Below, in pieces: positions 35,101-42,165 of a stretch of 48,933 nucleotides of DNA. Source of the stretch: JBBDSH01 sp040905045 (GTDB taxonomy: Bacteria; Pseudomonadota; Gammaproteobacteria; Eutrophobiales; Eutrophobiaceae); the NCBI GenBank assembly GCA_040905045.1, contig JBBDSH010000032.1, positions 1 through 48,933 on the forward strand. The letters run 5' to 3'. The translations under genes were made by a program, and so were the position numbers. Each line of letters opens with the position of its first letter. Positions within the stretch are counted from its first letter, which is position 1. Under the pieces are notes generated by a model that was not told the origin of the DNA, made no database searches, and worked only from the letters and a program-made list of their open reading frames with translations.

Positions 35101-36064
35101 AGTCGTTCAGGTTTATCCTGAAACGCCAGTCCTGATCATTCTTGCGTTCACCCAGGAACTCATAATCCAGATTATTTATATGCAGGGACTTGTCCCCGAC
35201 CGAGGCATTGAAATCGGCATATCTCAACTGCCCCTGAAGATTCTCGAGTTGCGCGTTATCCCAGATACTCCAGATCCTGATATCGGCGGCACCGCCGGAT
35301 ATGTTGAATTCAAAAGGCCTGTATTGTCTGTACCAGTTGTCCGGGTTGATATTTTTACCTTCGAGATAAAGGTCTCCGGACCAGTCGGAAGTCATAAGGT
35401 TTCCGTAACCATCGAATGCAAAGTTCAGTCTATCCCCGTATATACCGGGCAGACGGGCAGACCCTTCTAGCTGGATGCGGTTCCGGTCTGTGCGTAATAA
35501 AATATGGACTTCTTTTAAAGGTACGGGATCCTGATCATGTCTCGCGTCAATCCACTCAACCGTGCCATTATTGATCTCAATCCTGTTCTGACGGAACAGC
35601 CATTCGGCCAGTTCACTTTTCCTGTCTGCGCTATAAGGGCGTTCATCCAGAGATATTCCCTGTAGATAGATCGAACCATCCGGCCGGCGCAGTATGGAAA
35701 GATCAAATCCGGATACCAACAAGTGTCGTGGTACAATCTGTCGCTGTAGCAGCGTTGCAATCGGCGCGATGCTGATACGGGCGTTATCAAAACGGGTTAT
35801 TGTTTCGGTGCCTTCCTGATTAAGTAATTCGATATCCGTCAAATACAGTTGAGGTATCCATCCTTCCCAGCGTGCATCCAGAGAACGAATAGCGACGGGA
35901 TAATCCATGTATTGACTGACCCATGCCTCGATTTCGCCCCGGTACATACCGATATCCGGTAAAAGCAGCCGTATAATTGTGACTCCAATCGCCGCGAACA
36001 GAACGGAAATGCCGATGGCATAAACGGCAAAGTGATACAGGAATTTGAGAATTCGGTTGGGCAT
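32186..36064 (-). CDS. yhdP: YhdP-family AsmA-like envelope protein
   Basis: Large inner-membrane protein, 1292 residues. One membrane helix near the N terminus (about 7-30) is followed by a very long periplasmic part of beta-rich repeats (DUF3971 and AsmA-like C terminus). Such proteins form bridge-like structures that help move phospholipids between membranes; YhdP is redundant with TamB and YdbH in E. coli. The C-terminal half keeps FHFGSGPKT, VTISGRTGLSEKDYDQRVTV and LPIAGAIFGPVGIGIGAIF. Start ATG 36064 (a TTG precedes it). Genomic order rng-yhdP matches E. coli. Confidence 0.93.
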   Translation of the reverse strand: MPNRILKFLYHFAVYAIGISVLFAAIGVTIIRLLLPDIGMYRGEIEAWVSQYMDYPVAIRSLDARWEGWIPQLYLTDIELLNQEGTETITRFDNARISIAPIATLLQRQIVPRHLLVSGFDLSILRRPDGSIYLQGISLDERPYSADRKSELAEWLFRQNRIEINNGTVEWIDARHDQDPVPLKEVHILLRTDRNRIQLEGSARLPGIYGDRLNFAFDGYGNLMTSDWSGDLYLEGKNINPDNWYRQYRPFEFNISGGAADIRIWSIWDNAQLENLQGQLRYADFNASVGDKSLHINNLDYEFLGERKNDQDWRFRINLNDLMTEYGGWPESRLEITAEPVADGNNYKYSARFSYLKLEDLVPLLGNLSLLPERTRSVIKDMDMRGDLIDGEIHYQPEAATAQYFGYDIRFNKFSARSGENGVRIIELSGHTTGTLDNGIINFRDDTAKLHLPAVQNEAIPITAINGNLEWQRNADGFSIHSPLLSLTNSEITTRVTGTALFDQTASPFLDMVVEMGQADLEKLRTYVPYTPGFKMRPWMEKTVLGGNLISASALIRGYLSDFPYRESNGRFKLIANIDNGVYEYSDQWPIVDNLNTEVVINAMELSAHINQGKVYDATFDNGRVFIPDLFQKQKNIFVDGKVIGNIEDLKTFTGHSPLIEDINLRELNKALSDGHFTLNLDMEIPFKTPDAKPDISGNIEFDGVTLKSDISRIELNDLSGSIDFTGGSFSGSGLTATFNGRPVTLRADGSKVGEVSNTTITLSGEADNLFVADQIQYYLPESPLQKQLILDKLSGSLQWEATLQYHKPAGEQKLQRSIVLESDLKGMAIALPEPLGKIPGSEKPLRVFRRLDDSVPPVIQLTYGDDLSAELMLSVEDGISTLQDAHFHFGSGPKTSTSDGMYISGDINSLSVSEWWDFLQETDRNSAEQSELPLYIDLDIANLHLLSQHFSGVKLSIRDSNDTWILDTDSEAIAGRIILPDPVTRNTLASIDLERLHLQRIEQDRHTELNPHALPALRADIKDFRYDGKELGALELAASPSNEGMAFDTITFLKPGLTIHGEGKWASTGNTVRSSFSIEVHADKIDTMLKTFGYDVTTIKNGETNLLIQADWDGTPMQFSLEKLNGNISMQVRKGQLLNVEPAAGRLFGLLSVQALPRRLTLDFRDLFSKGLAFDIIEGNFVVTNGNAYTNDLFMRGPAVDVTISGRTGLSEKDYDQRVTVTPQVSESLPIAGAIFGPVGIGIGAIFYIAGEMFESLRTNIDSLLRYQYTITGSWEDPVVEKINPTQEASG

Positions 36065-36076
36065 CAAAACATGCAG

Positions 36077-37624
36077 CTATAACAATACTACGTCGTATTG
36101 TTCCTGGGTGTATTTGGGTTCCACCTGGAAGGTAATCGGTCTGCCTATGAACTCTTCCAGTTCGGCGAGACTGGTCGATTCATCGTCCATAAGTTTATCG
36201 ACAACACCTTGTGAAGCGACCACGAGCAGTTTCTGGGCATCAAACTGACGGACTTCACGCAGAATTTCCCGGAAGATTTCATAGCAGATGGTTTCAGATG
36301 TTTTGATGGAGCCTCGCCCTTCACACGTCGGACAGGGTTCACAGAGCACATGTTCAAGGCTTTCCCGGGTTCTTTTACGTGTAAGCTGGACCAGGCCCAG
36401 GGATGTTAATTCACTGAGGGTGAATTTGGAGTGGTCTTTTTCCAGGTGTTTCTCAAGCGCTCGCAGAACCTGGCGCCCATGATCCGGTTCCTGCATATCA
36501 ATAAAATCAATAATGATAATACCGCCCAGGTTTCGGAGTCTTAATTGTCGGGCAATTGCCTGTGATGCTTCAAGGTTGGTTTTAAAAATAGTTTCTTCCT
36601 GATTTCTGTGGCCGACAAAGGCTCCGGTATTGACATCGATAGTGGTCATGGCTTCCGTTTGATCGATAATCAGATGCCCGCCGGATTTCAGCTGCACTTT
36701 TTTGTTCAGGGCTCTTTGAATTTCATCTTCTACCGAGTAGAGATCCAGGATCGGCCGTTCGCCCGGGTAATACTCAACACGGCCCAGGAATTCCGGAATA
36801 AAATGCTTGGTGAATTCCATAACCCGCTTGAAGGTTTCCTTGGAATCTATACGGACCTTTTCAACCTCGGAATGAACCAAATCACGCATGGTTCGCATTA
36901 CCAGTGGCAGGTCTTCGTAAATGATGCATGGCGCAAAAGTGTTATTGGCCCGTATTCGGGTGGAGTCCCAGAGTTTGTGCAGATAGGCGATGTCCTTGTG
37001 AATTTCTTCTTCCGAGACACCTTCCGCCGCCGTGCGAATAATATAACCGCCGTGGGTCAGGGTTTCGGCTTCTTTCAGTGTCGAATGCATCACAACATTG
37101 CTGTCGCCGCTTGCCGCGATGCGTTTTATATCCGATTTGTACGTCAGGATTATCTGCCGGAGACGCTCACGTTCCGCCTCATCCTCGATACGTTGGGAGA
37201 CGCCTATACTGGGTTGATCAGGGACAAAAACCAGATAACGTGAGGGCAGGGAGATGCGGGTGGTCAGGCGGGCGCCCTTGGAGCCGAGCGGATCCTTGAT
37301 GACCTGAACGAGTATCTCCTTGCCCTCGGACAAAAGAGTATTTATGCCGGCATCTTGAATACTGCTGATATTGTCGCGGTTATCCACATCTTGAAAGGTT
37401 TCGAGAATATCGGAAACATGCAAAAAGCCGGTTCGTTCCAGGCCGATATCAATAAAGGCCGCATGCATACCCGGCAGTACCCGACTGACCCGCCCCTTGT
37501 AGATATTCCCCAACAGGCCACGCTTGTGAGTGCGCTCAACCAGGACTTCCTGGAGAACCCCGTTTTCCACTACCGCAACCCGGGTTTCCTGGGGGGTGAT
37601 ATTGATCAGAATCTCTTCACTCAT
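36077..37624 (-). CDS. rng: Ribonuclease G
   Basis: Endonuclease that matures 16S rRNA 5' ends and decays mRNA. 515 residues. N-terminal S1-like domain (GNIYKGRVSRVLPGMHAAFI), RNase H-like region, catalytic DNase I-like domain with aspartates in IDVNTGAF and IDFIDM, and the Zn-link CPTCEGRG near the C terminus. It lacks the long scaffold tail of RNase E, so it is RNase G. ATG 37624 has no strong ribosome-binding site. An AT-rich TATACTATAG stretch at about 37660-37675 on the minus strand may supply the promoter. Confidence 0.97.
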   Translation of the reverse strand: MSEEILINITPQETRVAVVENGVLQEVLVERTHKRGLLGNIYKGRVSRVLPGMHAAFIDIGLERTGFLHVSDILETFQDVDNRDNISSIQDAGINTLLSEGKEILVQVIKDPLGSKGARLTTRISLPSRYLVFVPDQPSIGVSQRIEDEAERERLRQIILTYKSDIKRIAASGDSNVVMHSTLKEAETLTHGGYIIRTAAEGVSEEEIHKDIAYLHKLWDSTRIRANNTFAPCIIYEDLPLVMRTMRDLVHSEVEKVRIDSKETFKRVMEFTKHFIPEFLGRVEYYPGERPILDLYSVEDEIQRALNKKVQLKSGGHLIIDQTEAMTTIDVNTGAFVGHRNQEETIFKTNLEASQAIARQLRLRNLGGIIIIDFIDMQEPDHGRQVLRALEKHLEKDHSKFTLSELTSLGLVQLTRKRTRESLEHVLCEPCPTCEGRGSIKTSETICYEIFREILREVRQFDAQKLLVVASQGVVDKLMDDESTSLAELEEFIGRPITFQVEPKYTQEQYDVVLL

Positions 37625-37683
37625 CCGGTGAATCCGTAATAATCAGGGTTAATAATCGTTTATAACTATAGTATATAAATAAG

Positions 37684-37718
37684 AAAAGTGGATTGCTATC
37701 CACCGGGCTGAAAGCCGG
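37684..37718 (-). terminator. Intrinsic terminator of the hpn-mla operon
   Basis: On the minus strand, GTGGAT-AGCA-ATCCAC (37703-37688) is followed by TTTTCTT, a plausible rho-independent terminator. A second short stem, CCGGCT-TTC-AGCCCGG, lies just before it. It sits downstream of the mlaA stop (37901) and about 60 nt before the rng start. The rest of 37719-37900 contains nothing I recognise. Confidence 0.55.
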
Positions 37719-37900
37719 TTGACATCGCCCGAACCAGTGTCTCACAAGTGCCGGCAGGGCGCCGTAATATCTCGATCACACGGTTTGTATCGGCATTGTG
37801 TGGAATTGGCGTGGATTTCCGGGCCGTAAATAGCAGACGTATTGCAGTGCAGGGAATTCACTACCGATTGACCTCCTGGTGGAAGCCGGAGAGTACAGCC

Positions 37901-38830
37901 TTAATCAATAATCAGTTGCCCTTCCTCATCGCCGGGATAATCAAAAATATCTTCATAACCTTCCACCGGCGGATTGCCGTCGTGGATAAGGTAATAGCGG
38001 CGCTGCAGATAGGCCTCCCGGGTAAAGGTATAGCTGTCCACGGCCGCCTCATCCCGGATATTGGTGGCTTCGATCAGATTGGCACGCAGGTTGATGACGT
38101 TGAGGGCGGTGACGGGAAACAGTATTGTACCGGATACGTAGGTCAATGGATTGAGAAGATAACTGGTGGCTCTGTTGGGAAGATCCCGGGCGGTATCCGG
38201 CCCGAATATGGGCAAATACAAATACGGACCCTGTTTCGCGCCCCAGACCGCCAGGGTTTGCCCGGTGTCTTCGTTGTGCCTTTCCAGTCCCATGGGTGTA
38301 GCCACATCGACCAGACCGCCGAGACCGATGGTTGAGTTGAATATAAACCGGGTCATGTCGGTCAGGCCGTCATCGATTTTCCCCTGCAGGAACGAGTTAA
38401 CCATTACATTCAGGTAGGAAAGATTATTAAAAAAGTTTGTCACCCCTGAACGGACCAGTCCGGGAGTGACCGCCACATAGCCGCTGGCCAGCGGTTTCAT
38501 CAAATATTGATCCAGGCTTTCATTGAATGCAAAGGAGGCCCGGTTAGCCGGCTCCAGCGGATCCTCATTGACCTGGCTCCCTGTATCGGCATTTTGCTGG
38601 CTGGTAGTGGCGCAACCCGTAAGCATACCGGTGAAAATAACCAGTATAATTGCATATAGACAGGACACAGGGTTGTTATTATGGGCACTTCTAAAAATGG
38701 CCTTTTTCCGCGATAGCGGCGTCAGCGCCGTGCTCAAATCCTCATTTACTTCGTGTAAACTGCGGTTCTGCGCGCGGTGCTTTCTTGCTCTCACGAAAAA
38801 ATTCTCATTTTTAGAAGCACCCTTATGCAT
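37901..38830 (-). CDS. mlaA: MlaA/VacJ-family lipoprotein with an element-encoded N-terminal insert
   Basis: Outer-membrane lipid-transport lipoprotein of the Mla pathway, partner of a periplasmic MlaC-type shuttle. A VacJ domain spans DPLEPANRASFAFNESLDQY to FGPDTARDLPNR and YLLNPLTYV. The signal is CLYAIILVIFTGMLTGC, ending in the lipobox LTGC. I use ATG 38830 (309 aa) because AGGGG lies six nt upstream. Between codon 2 and the signal sequence, 48 residues (starting KGASKNENFF) are encoded by the 140-bp repeat element at 38683-38822 plus a 4-bp duplication. Removing them gives MHNNNPVSC directly before the hydrophobic part. It is the last gene of the hpnH operon. Confidence 0.88.
   Translation of the reverse strand: MHKGASKNENFFVRARKHRAQNRSLHEVNEDLSTALTPLSRKKAIFRSAHNNNPVSCLYAIILVIFTGMLTGCATTSQQNADTGSQVNEDPLEPANRASFAFNESLDQYLMKPLASGYVAVTPGLVRSGVTNFFNNLSYLNVMVNSFLQGKIDDGLTDMTRFIFNSTIGLGGLVDVATPMGLERHNEDTGQTLAVWGAKQGPYLYLPIFGPDTARDLPNRATSYLLNPLTYVSGTILFPVTALNVINLRANLIEATNIRDEAAVDSYTFTREAYLQRRYYLIHDGNPPVEGYEDIFDYPGDEEGQLIID
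38683..38822. mobile_element. Inverted-repeat element C (140 bp) inserted in mlaA
   Basis: Arms GGGCACTTCTAAAAATG (38683-38699) and CATTTTTAGAAGCACCC (38806-38822), 15 of 17 matched. Flanking TTAT occurs at both 38679-38682 and 38823-38826, a likely 4-bp target duplication. 140 bp plus 4 bp equals 48 codons, so the mlaA frame stays open. The interior aligns with element B. No transposase is encoded, so it would need to be moved by an enzyme encoded elsewhere. Confidence 0.85.
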
Positions 38831-38905
38831 TGTCCACCCCTTTTCTACCGGGACTTAAAGTAGATGAATATTGCCGGCTACAAACCTGGTAAGTTTGCGC
38901 AGGCT

Positions 38906-39691
38906 TCATGAATCCGATTCCATATCGTCAATTTTACTTTGAATCTCCTGCAGTAGTCCACGATATCCCTTGTCTTTTATGACTACCGCATATTCAGCCC
39001 GCTTCAGGGACAGATCGTTTACGCCATCGGCTATAACGCTGATGATTCGCCATTCGCCGTCATCGCGATGCACGAGATAGTCCAGTGTTACCGCTTTCTT
39101 GCTCCGGCGATCAAGCCTGGTTTTAATCAGTTGGCGCCCTTTCTGGAGCTCAACCACTTCCGCTTCAGTAAATTCCTCGCCGTTATACCCGTCAAATCGC
39201 GAGGCATAGGTCGCCGTGCTCAGTCTGGTGAACAGATCAATAAACTCAGATTGCTCGGTCTCGCTGAGATCCCTCCAGTAACGGCTCAGGATGACCCTGG
39301 ATATCAATGGCGTGTCAAATACGGCACTGATTACCGGCTTCAGTTTTTCATAACGGCCTTCATAACCCAGTTCATCGGAGTTTTTCATGACTTCCAGCAG
39401 GGCCGTATGTAATCGTTGTACAACACTGCCCGGACCGGCAACCGTCTCCATCTCCGCCGGCACTGTCGCCGTATCCGGTCCATTTTCCATTGTCGTGCCG
39501 GCCGTGGTTGCATTTTCCTGGGCAGGCAATTGTGAAGACATTGCGACAAGCGCGACAATGACGAATATGCCTGAATAACTGAATAATCCGGTCCGACGGG
39601 CCGTTTGCAACCAGGGGAACATGTTATTGTCCGGGTCTGATAATTCTCTTTTCATACACACTTTGACTATTGTTTCCAAAAAAGTTGTCAT
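38906..39691 (-). CDS. hpnM: MlaC/Ttg2D-family periplasmic lipid carrier, HpnM-type
   Basis: Periplasmic lipid shuttle family. A membrane or signal segment (SYSGIFVIVALVAMSSQLPAQ) follows a long basic N region. The mature part holds MlaC-like signatures: VVQRLHTALLEVMKNSDELG, ISRVILSRYWRDLSE, TYASRFDGYNGEEF and GEWRIISVIADGVNDL. I start at ATG 39691, which overlaps the hpnB TGA (ATGA); ATG 39655 or 39622 would shorten the N region. HpnM is the MlaC relative found in hopanoid gene clusters, which this context supports. Confidence 0.8.
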   Translation of the reverse strand: MTTFLETIVKVCMKRELSDPDNNMFPWLQTARRTGLFSYSGIFVIVALVAMSSQLPAQENATTAGTTMENGPDTATVPAEMETVAGPGSVVQRLHTALLEVMKNSDELGYEGRYEKLKPVISAVFDTPLISRVILSRYWRDLSETEQSEFIDLFTRLSTATYASRFDGYNGEEFTEAEVVELQKGRQLIKTRLDRRSKKAVTLDYLVHRDDGEWRIISVIADGVNDLSLKRAEYAVVIKDKGYRGLLQEIQSKIDDMESDS

Positions 39692-40806
39692 GCCTGCCGT
39701 CGATATGTGCGGTTCTTCCAGACGGCACTGATTCCGCGCCAGTGCCGGAACGCGGAATTCCAGGTCATTAACAGATAGAGCAGGCCTGTGACGGGCAGGG
39801 CCGCGGCCCATGCCGGGTTTAAACCATAATATTTGAGAGTCGGAACGTAAGTCACTCCCATTATTAAAAAAGTCGCCAATGCGAGCGGCATGGAAACCGG
39901 GTTCAGGGAGAAGAATGCAACTATCGGCAGAAGAAAGGCCGCAATCATAAGAAGAGTACAGACTGTCAACAGCAGTACGGAATAATGCAGCTGGGTGTAA
40001 GCCGTCCGGGCAACCATGTCCCGGATAACGGCAAAGTTGTCGTAGCGCCGGTGACTTTTGGCGGAGCGGGTCAGGCCAATCCAGGTTCCGGCGCCGTGAT
40101 CCCGGACACGCCGGGCAAGCATGCAGTCATCTATCAGTGCCTCTTTCAGGCTTTCAAATCCGCCGATATCGTTCAGTATCCGGCTCTCGATGAGAATGCA
40201 TCCCCCCGCGGCCGCCGCGACGTATTTTGAACCGGTATTGGAGAGATGAAACGGGTACAGCAGCTTGAAAAAATAAATGAATGCCGGCATCAGCAGCTTT
40301 TCCCAGAAACTTTCCATGCGCAGAAAAGCCATCAGTGAAACCATCCCATACCGCTCCGTTACGAGTTTATTGAGCAACGCCGGCAATGTTCCCGGCAGCA
40401 GTTCGATATCCGCGTCCAGCAGCAGGATGTAATCGCTTTCCACGCGCCTGCGCCCCTGTTCCAGGGCCCAGAGTTTGCCGGTCCAGTCATCCGGCATGGG
40501 GGCGCCTCGCAGCACGTCAAGATTGTTCAGCCCGGTATTCCGTGCCTCGACGATGGTGTCATCGGTTGACTGGTCATCGATCAGAATAATGCGTTGGCCA
40601 TGGCCCTGTAAGGCTACGGAATGCAGTGTGCGTGCGATGACGGCAGCCTCGTTCCGCGCCGGAATAAGGACGGTAACGTCGTCGAGCGGCATGGACAGAG
40701 AAGGTTGCCCGTCAAGGGATTCGCGCGTACTCCAGGGCCGCCAGGGCAACATCAGGATGACAAGCCAGATGACGAACCCTGGTATCGCCAGCCAACAGGC
40801 TTCCAT
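39688..40806 (-). CDS. hpnB: Hopanoid-cluster glycosyltransferase HpnB
   Basis: Family 2 glycosyltransferase, 372 residues. N-terminal membrane helix (about 4-22), GT-A catalytic domain with VTVLIPARNEAAVI, the DxD motif DAD (131-133, in LLLDADIELLPG) and a DDCMLARRVRDHG segment, then two or three C-terminal membrane helices. In hopanoid clusters HpnB sits with HpnH; its donor and acceptor are not well established. ATG 40806 shares a base with the hpnH stop (TGATG). Confidence 0.9.
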   Translation of the reverse strand: MEACWLAIPGFVIWLVILMLPWRPWSTRESLDGQPSLSMPLDDVTVLIPARNEAAVIARTLHSVALQGHGQRIILIDDQSTDDTIVEARNTGLNNLDVLRGAPMPDDWTGKLWALEQGRRRVESDYILLLDADIELLPGTLPALLNKLVTERYGMVSLMAFLRMESFWEKLLMPAFIYFFKLLYPFHLSNTGSKYVAAAAGGCILIESRILNDIGGFESLKEALIDDCMLARRVRDHGAGTWIGLTRSAKSHRRYDNFAVIRDMVARTAYTQLHYSVLLLTVCTLLMIAAFLLPIVAFFSLNPVSMPLALATFLIMGVTYVPTLKYYGLNPAWAAALPVTGLLYLLMTWNSAFRHWRGISAVWKNRTYRRQA

Positions 40807-41939
40807 CAAGCAACGTTTTGTTTATCGCCGCTGTCGCTGGTTTCGGGCTTGATCTCCGCGACCAGCCTGGGTTTGGACGGTACCTCGTCCTCATAGTTTA
40901 TGGGCAGTTCCGGCGCCATTGGACCGTCGGTACGCGGCCCGAACAAGGACACTTTCAACGCCTTCAGAGGATGCCGGAAGGTATCGTCGATGGCCGTCGG
41001 CTCATAACCGCAATGGACCATGCAGTTGGCGCATTTGGGGTTGTTACCGGTACCGTATTTTTCCCATTCAGTCTCTTCCATCAACTCCCTGAAGCTGTTG
41101 GCGTAACCTTCACCTACAAGGAGATAACAGGGCTTTTGCCAGCCGAACACGTTACGTGTGGGATTGCCCCAGGGGGTGCAGTGATAAGTCTGGTTGCCGG
41201 CAAGGAAATCCAGGTACAGGGACGACTGGTTGAAAAGATACCGCTTGGTTTTGGTAAGCCTGAAAATATCACGGAATAACTGTTTGCTTTCCTTACGCTT
41301 CAGGAATACGTCCTGGCGCGGCGCGCGTTCGTAGTCGTAACCAGGTGAAATAGTAACGCCCTCAACGCCCAGTTCCTCGGCCATGTCCACAAACTCGCTG
41401 ACCTCCTCGGCGGACTCGCCCTGGAACAGGGTGCAGTTGATGGTTACACGGAAACCCCGTGCGCGCGCCTTTTTTATAACCTCGATACATTTGTCGAAAA
41501 CACCCTCGCGGCAGACCGAGTGATCATGCCGTTCCCGGTTACCGTCAAGGTGTATGGAAAAGGTCAGGTAGGGTGAAGGGGTATAGTCGTCCATGCGTTT
41601 GTCCAGCAACAGGGCATTGGTGCACAGATAGACGAATTTCTTCCTGTCGATATAGCCCTGGACGATTTGCGGCATTTCCTTATGGATAAGCGGTTCACCA
41701 CCGGCGATGGAGACAACCGGAGCGCCGCATTCATCGACGGCCTCCATACACTCTTCATAGCTGAGGCGTTTGTTCAGGATTTCGTCCGGGTAATCGATTT
41801 TGCCGCATCCGGAACAGGCGAGATTGCAGCGGAATAACGGCTCCAGCATCAGTACCAGTGGGTAGCGTTCCTCTCCCCGGATTTTCCGGCCGAGTATATA
41901 TTTGGCGACACGATATTGTTGGATTAATGGTACACCCAT
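40806..41939 (-). CDS. hpnH: Adenosylhopane synthase, radical SAM HpnH
   Basis: Radical SAM enzyme that joins the 5'-deoxyadenosyl group to diploptene, opening the path to extended C35 hopanoids. The cluster-binding motif is Cys38-x3-Cys42-x2-Cys45 in RCNLACSGCGK. SIAGGEPLIH is the SAM-contact GGE motif, with a SPASM-like C-terminal set of cysteines (PKCANCMVHCGYE). I use ATG 41939, with GGAG eight nt upstream; a TTG one codon earlier is possible. 377 residues, usual length. It is first gene of the operon and diverges from dxs. Confidence 0.95.
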   Translation of the reverse strand: MGVPLIQQYRVAKYILGRKIRGEERYPLVLMLEPLFRCNLACSGCGKIDYPDEILNKRLSYEECMEAVDECGAPVVSIAGGEPLIHKEMPQIVQGYIDRKKFVYLCTNALLLDKRMDDYTPSPYLTFSIHLDGNRERHDHSVCREGVFDKCIEVIKKARARGFRVTINCTLFQGESAEEVSEFVDMAEELGVEGVTISPGYDYERAPRQDVFLKRKESKQLFRDIFRLTKTKRYLFNQSSLYLDFLAGNQTYHCTPWGNPTRNVFGWQKPCYLLVGEGYANSFRELMEETEWEKYGTGNNPKCANCMVHCGYEPTAIDDTFRHPLKALKVSLFGPRTDGPMAPELPINYEDEVPSKPRLVAEIKPETSDSGDKQNVA

Positions 41940-42028
41940 CAAATCACTCCGATATTGTTGTGAATTGGTTCCGGTTTTTCAGGACTTTTGTCCAAAATAC
42001 CCCTAGGATTAAGAAGATACAGTATGGC

Positions 42029-42044
42029 ACTGTAAATGTACAGT
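42029..42044. promoter_or_regulatory. Palindrome in the hpnH/dxs divergent region
   Basis: ACTGTA-AATG-TACAGT is a perfect 6-bp inverted repeat with a 4-nt centre in the 226-nt divergent region. It could be an operator for either gene. It is not a match to the LexA box (CTGT-N8-ACAG), which would need eight central bases. Confidence 0.35.
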
Positions 42045-42110
42045 TCCGGCCCGGTAAACCCGTTGCGTGAAGATTGTTGCTAAATTATCAACGGAATTCA
42101 ATCCGTCATA

Positions 42111-42139
42111 TTGCATGCCGTCCGACTGGTGGGGATAAT
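42111..42139 (+). promoter_or_regulatory. Likely sigma-70 promoter of dxs
   Basis: TTGCAT (42111-42116), a 17-nt spacer, and GATAAT (42134-42139) form a good sigma-70-type promoter. Transcription should start near 42146, 20 nt before the dxs ATG. The ribosome-binding AGGTG lies at 42157-42161. Confidence 0.65.
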
Positions 42140-42165
42140 ACGCGGTTTATACAGACAGGTGAATT

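Noticed and set aside
37748..38335. 195-codon plus-strand frame opposite mlaA
   Set aside because: Shadow of mlaA, starting in the gap; no domain or ribosome-binding site.
38666..38668. GTG 38668 as the mlaA start
   Set aside because: No ribosome-binding site before it, while ATG 38830 has AGGGG; still possible as an internal start after the element insertion.
42029..42044. LexA (SOS) box
   Set aside because: CTGT and ACAG are six bases apart, not the eight of the gammaproteobacterial SOS consensus.
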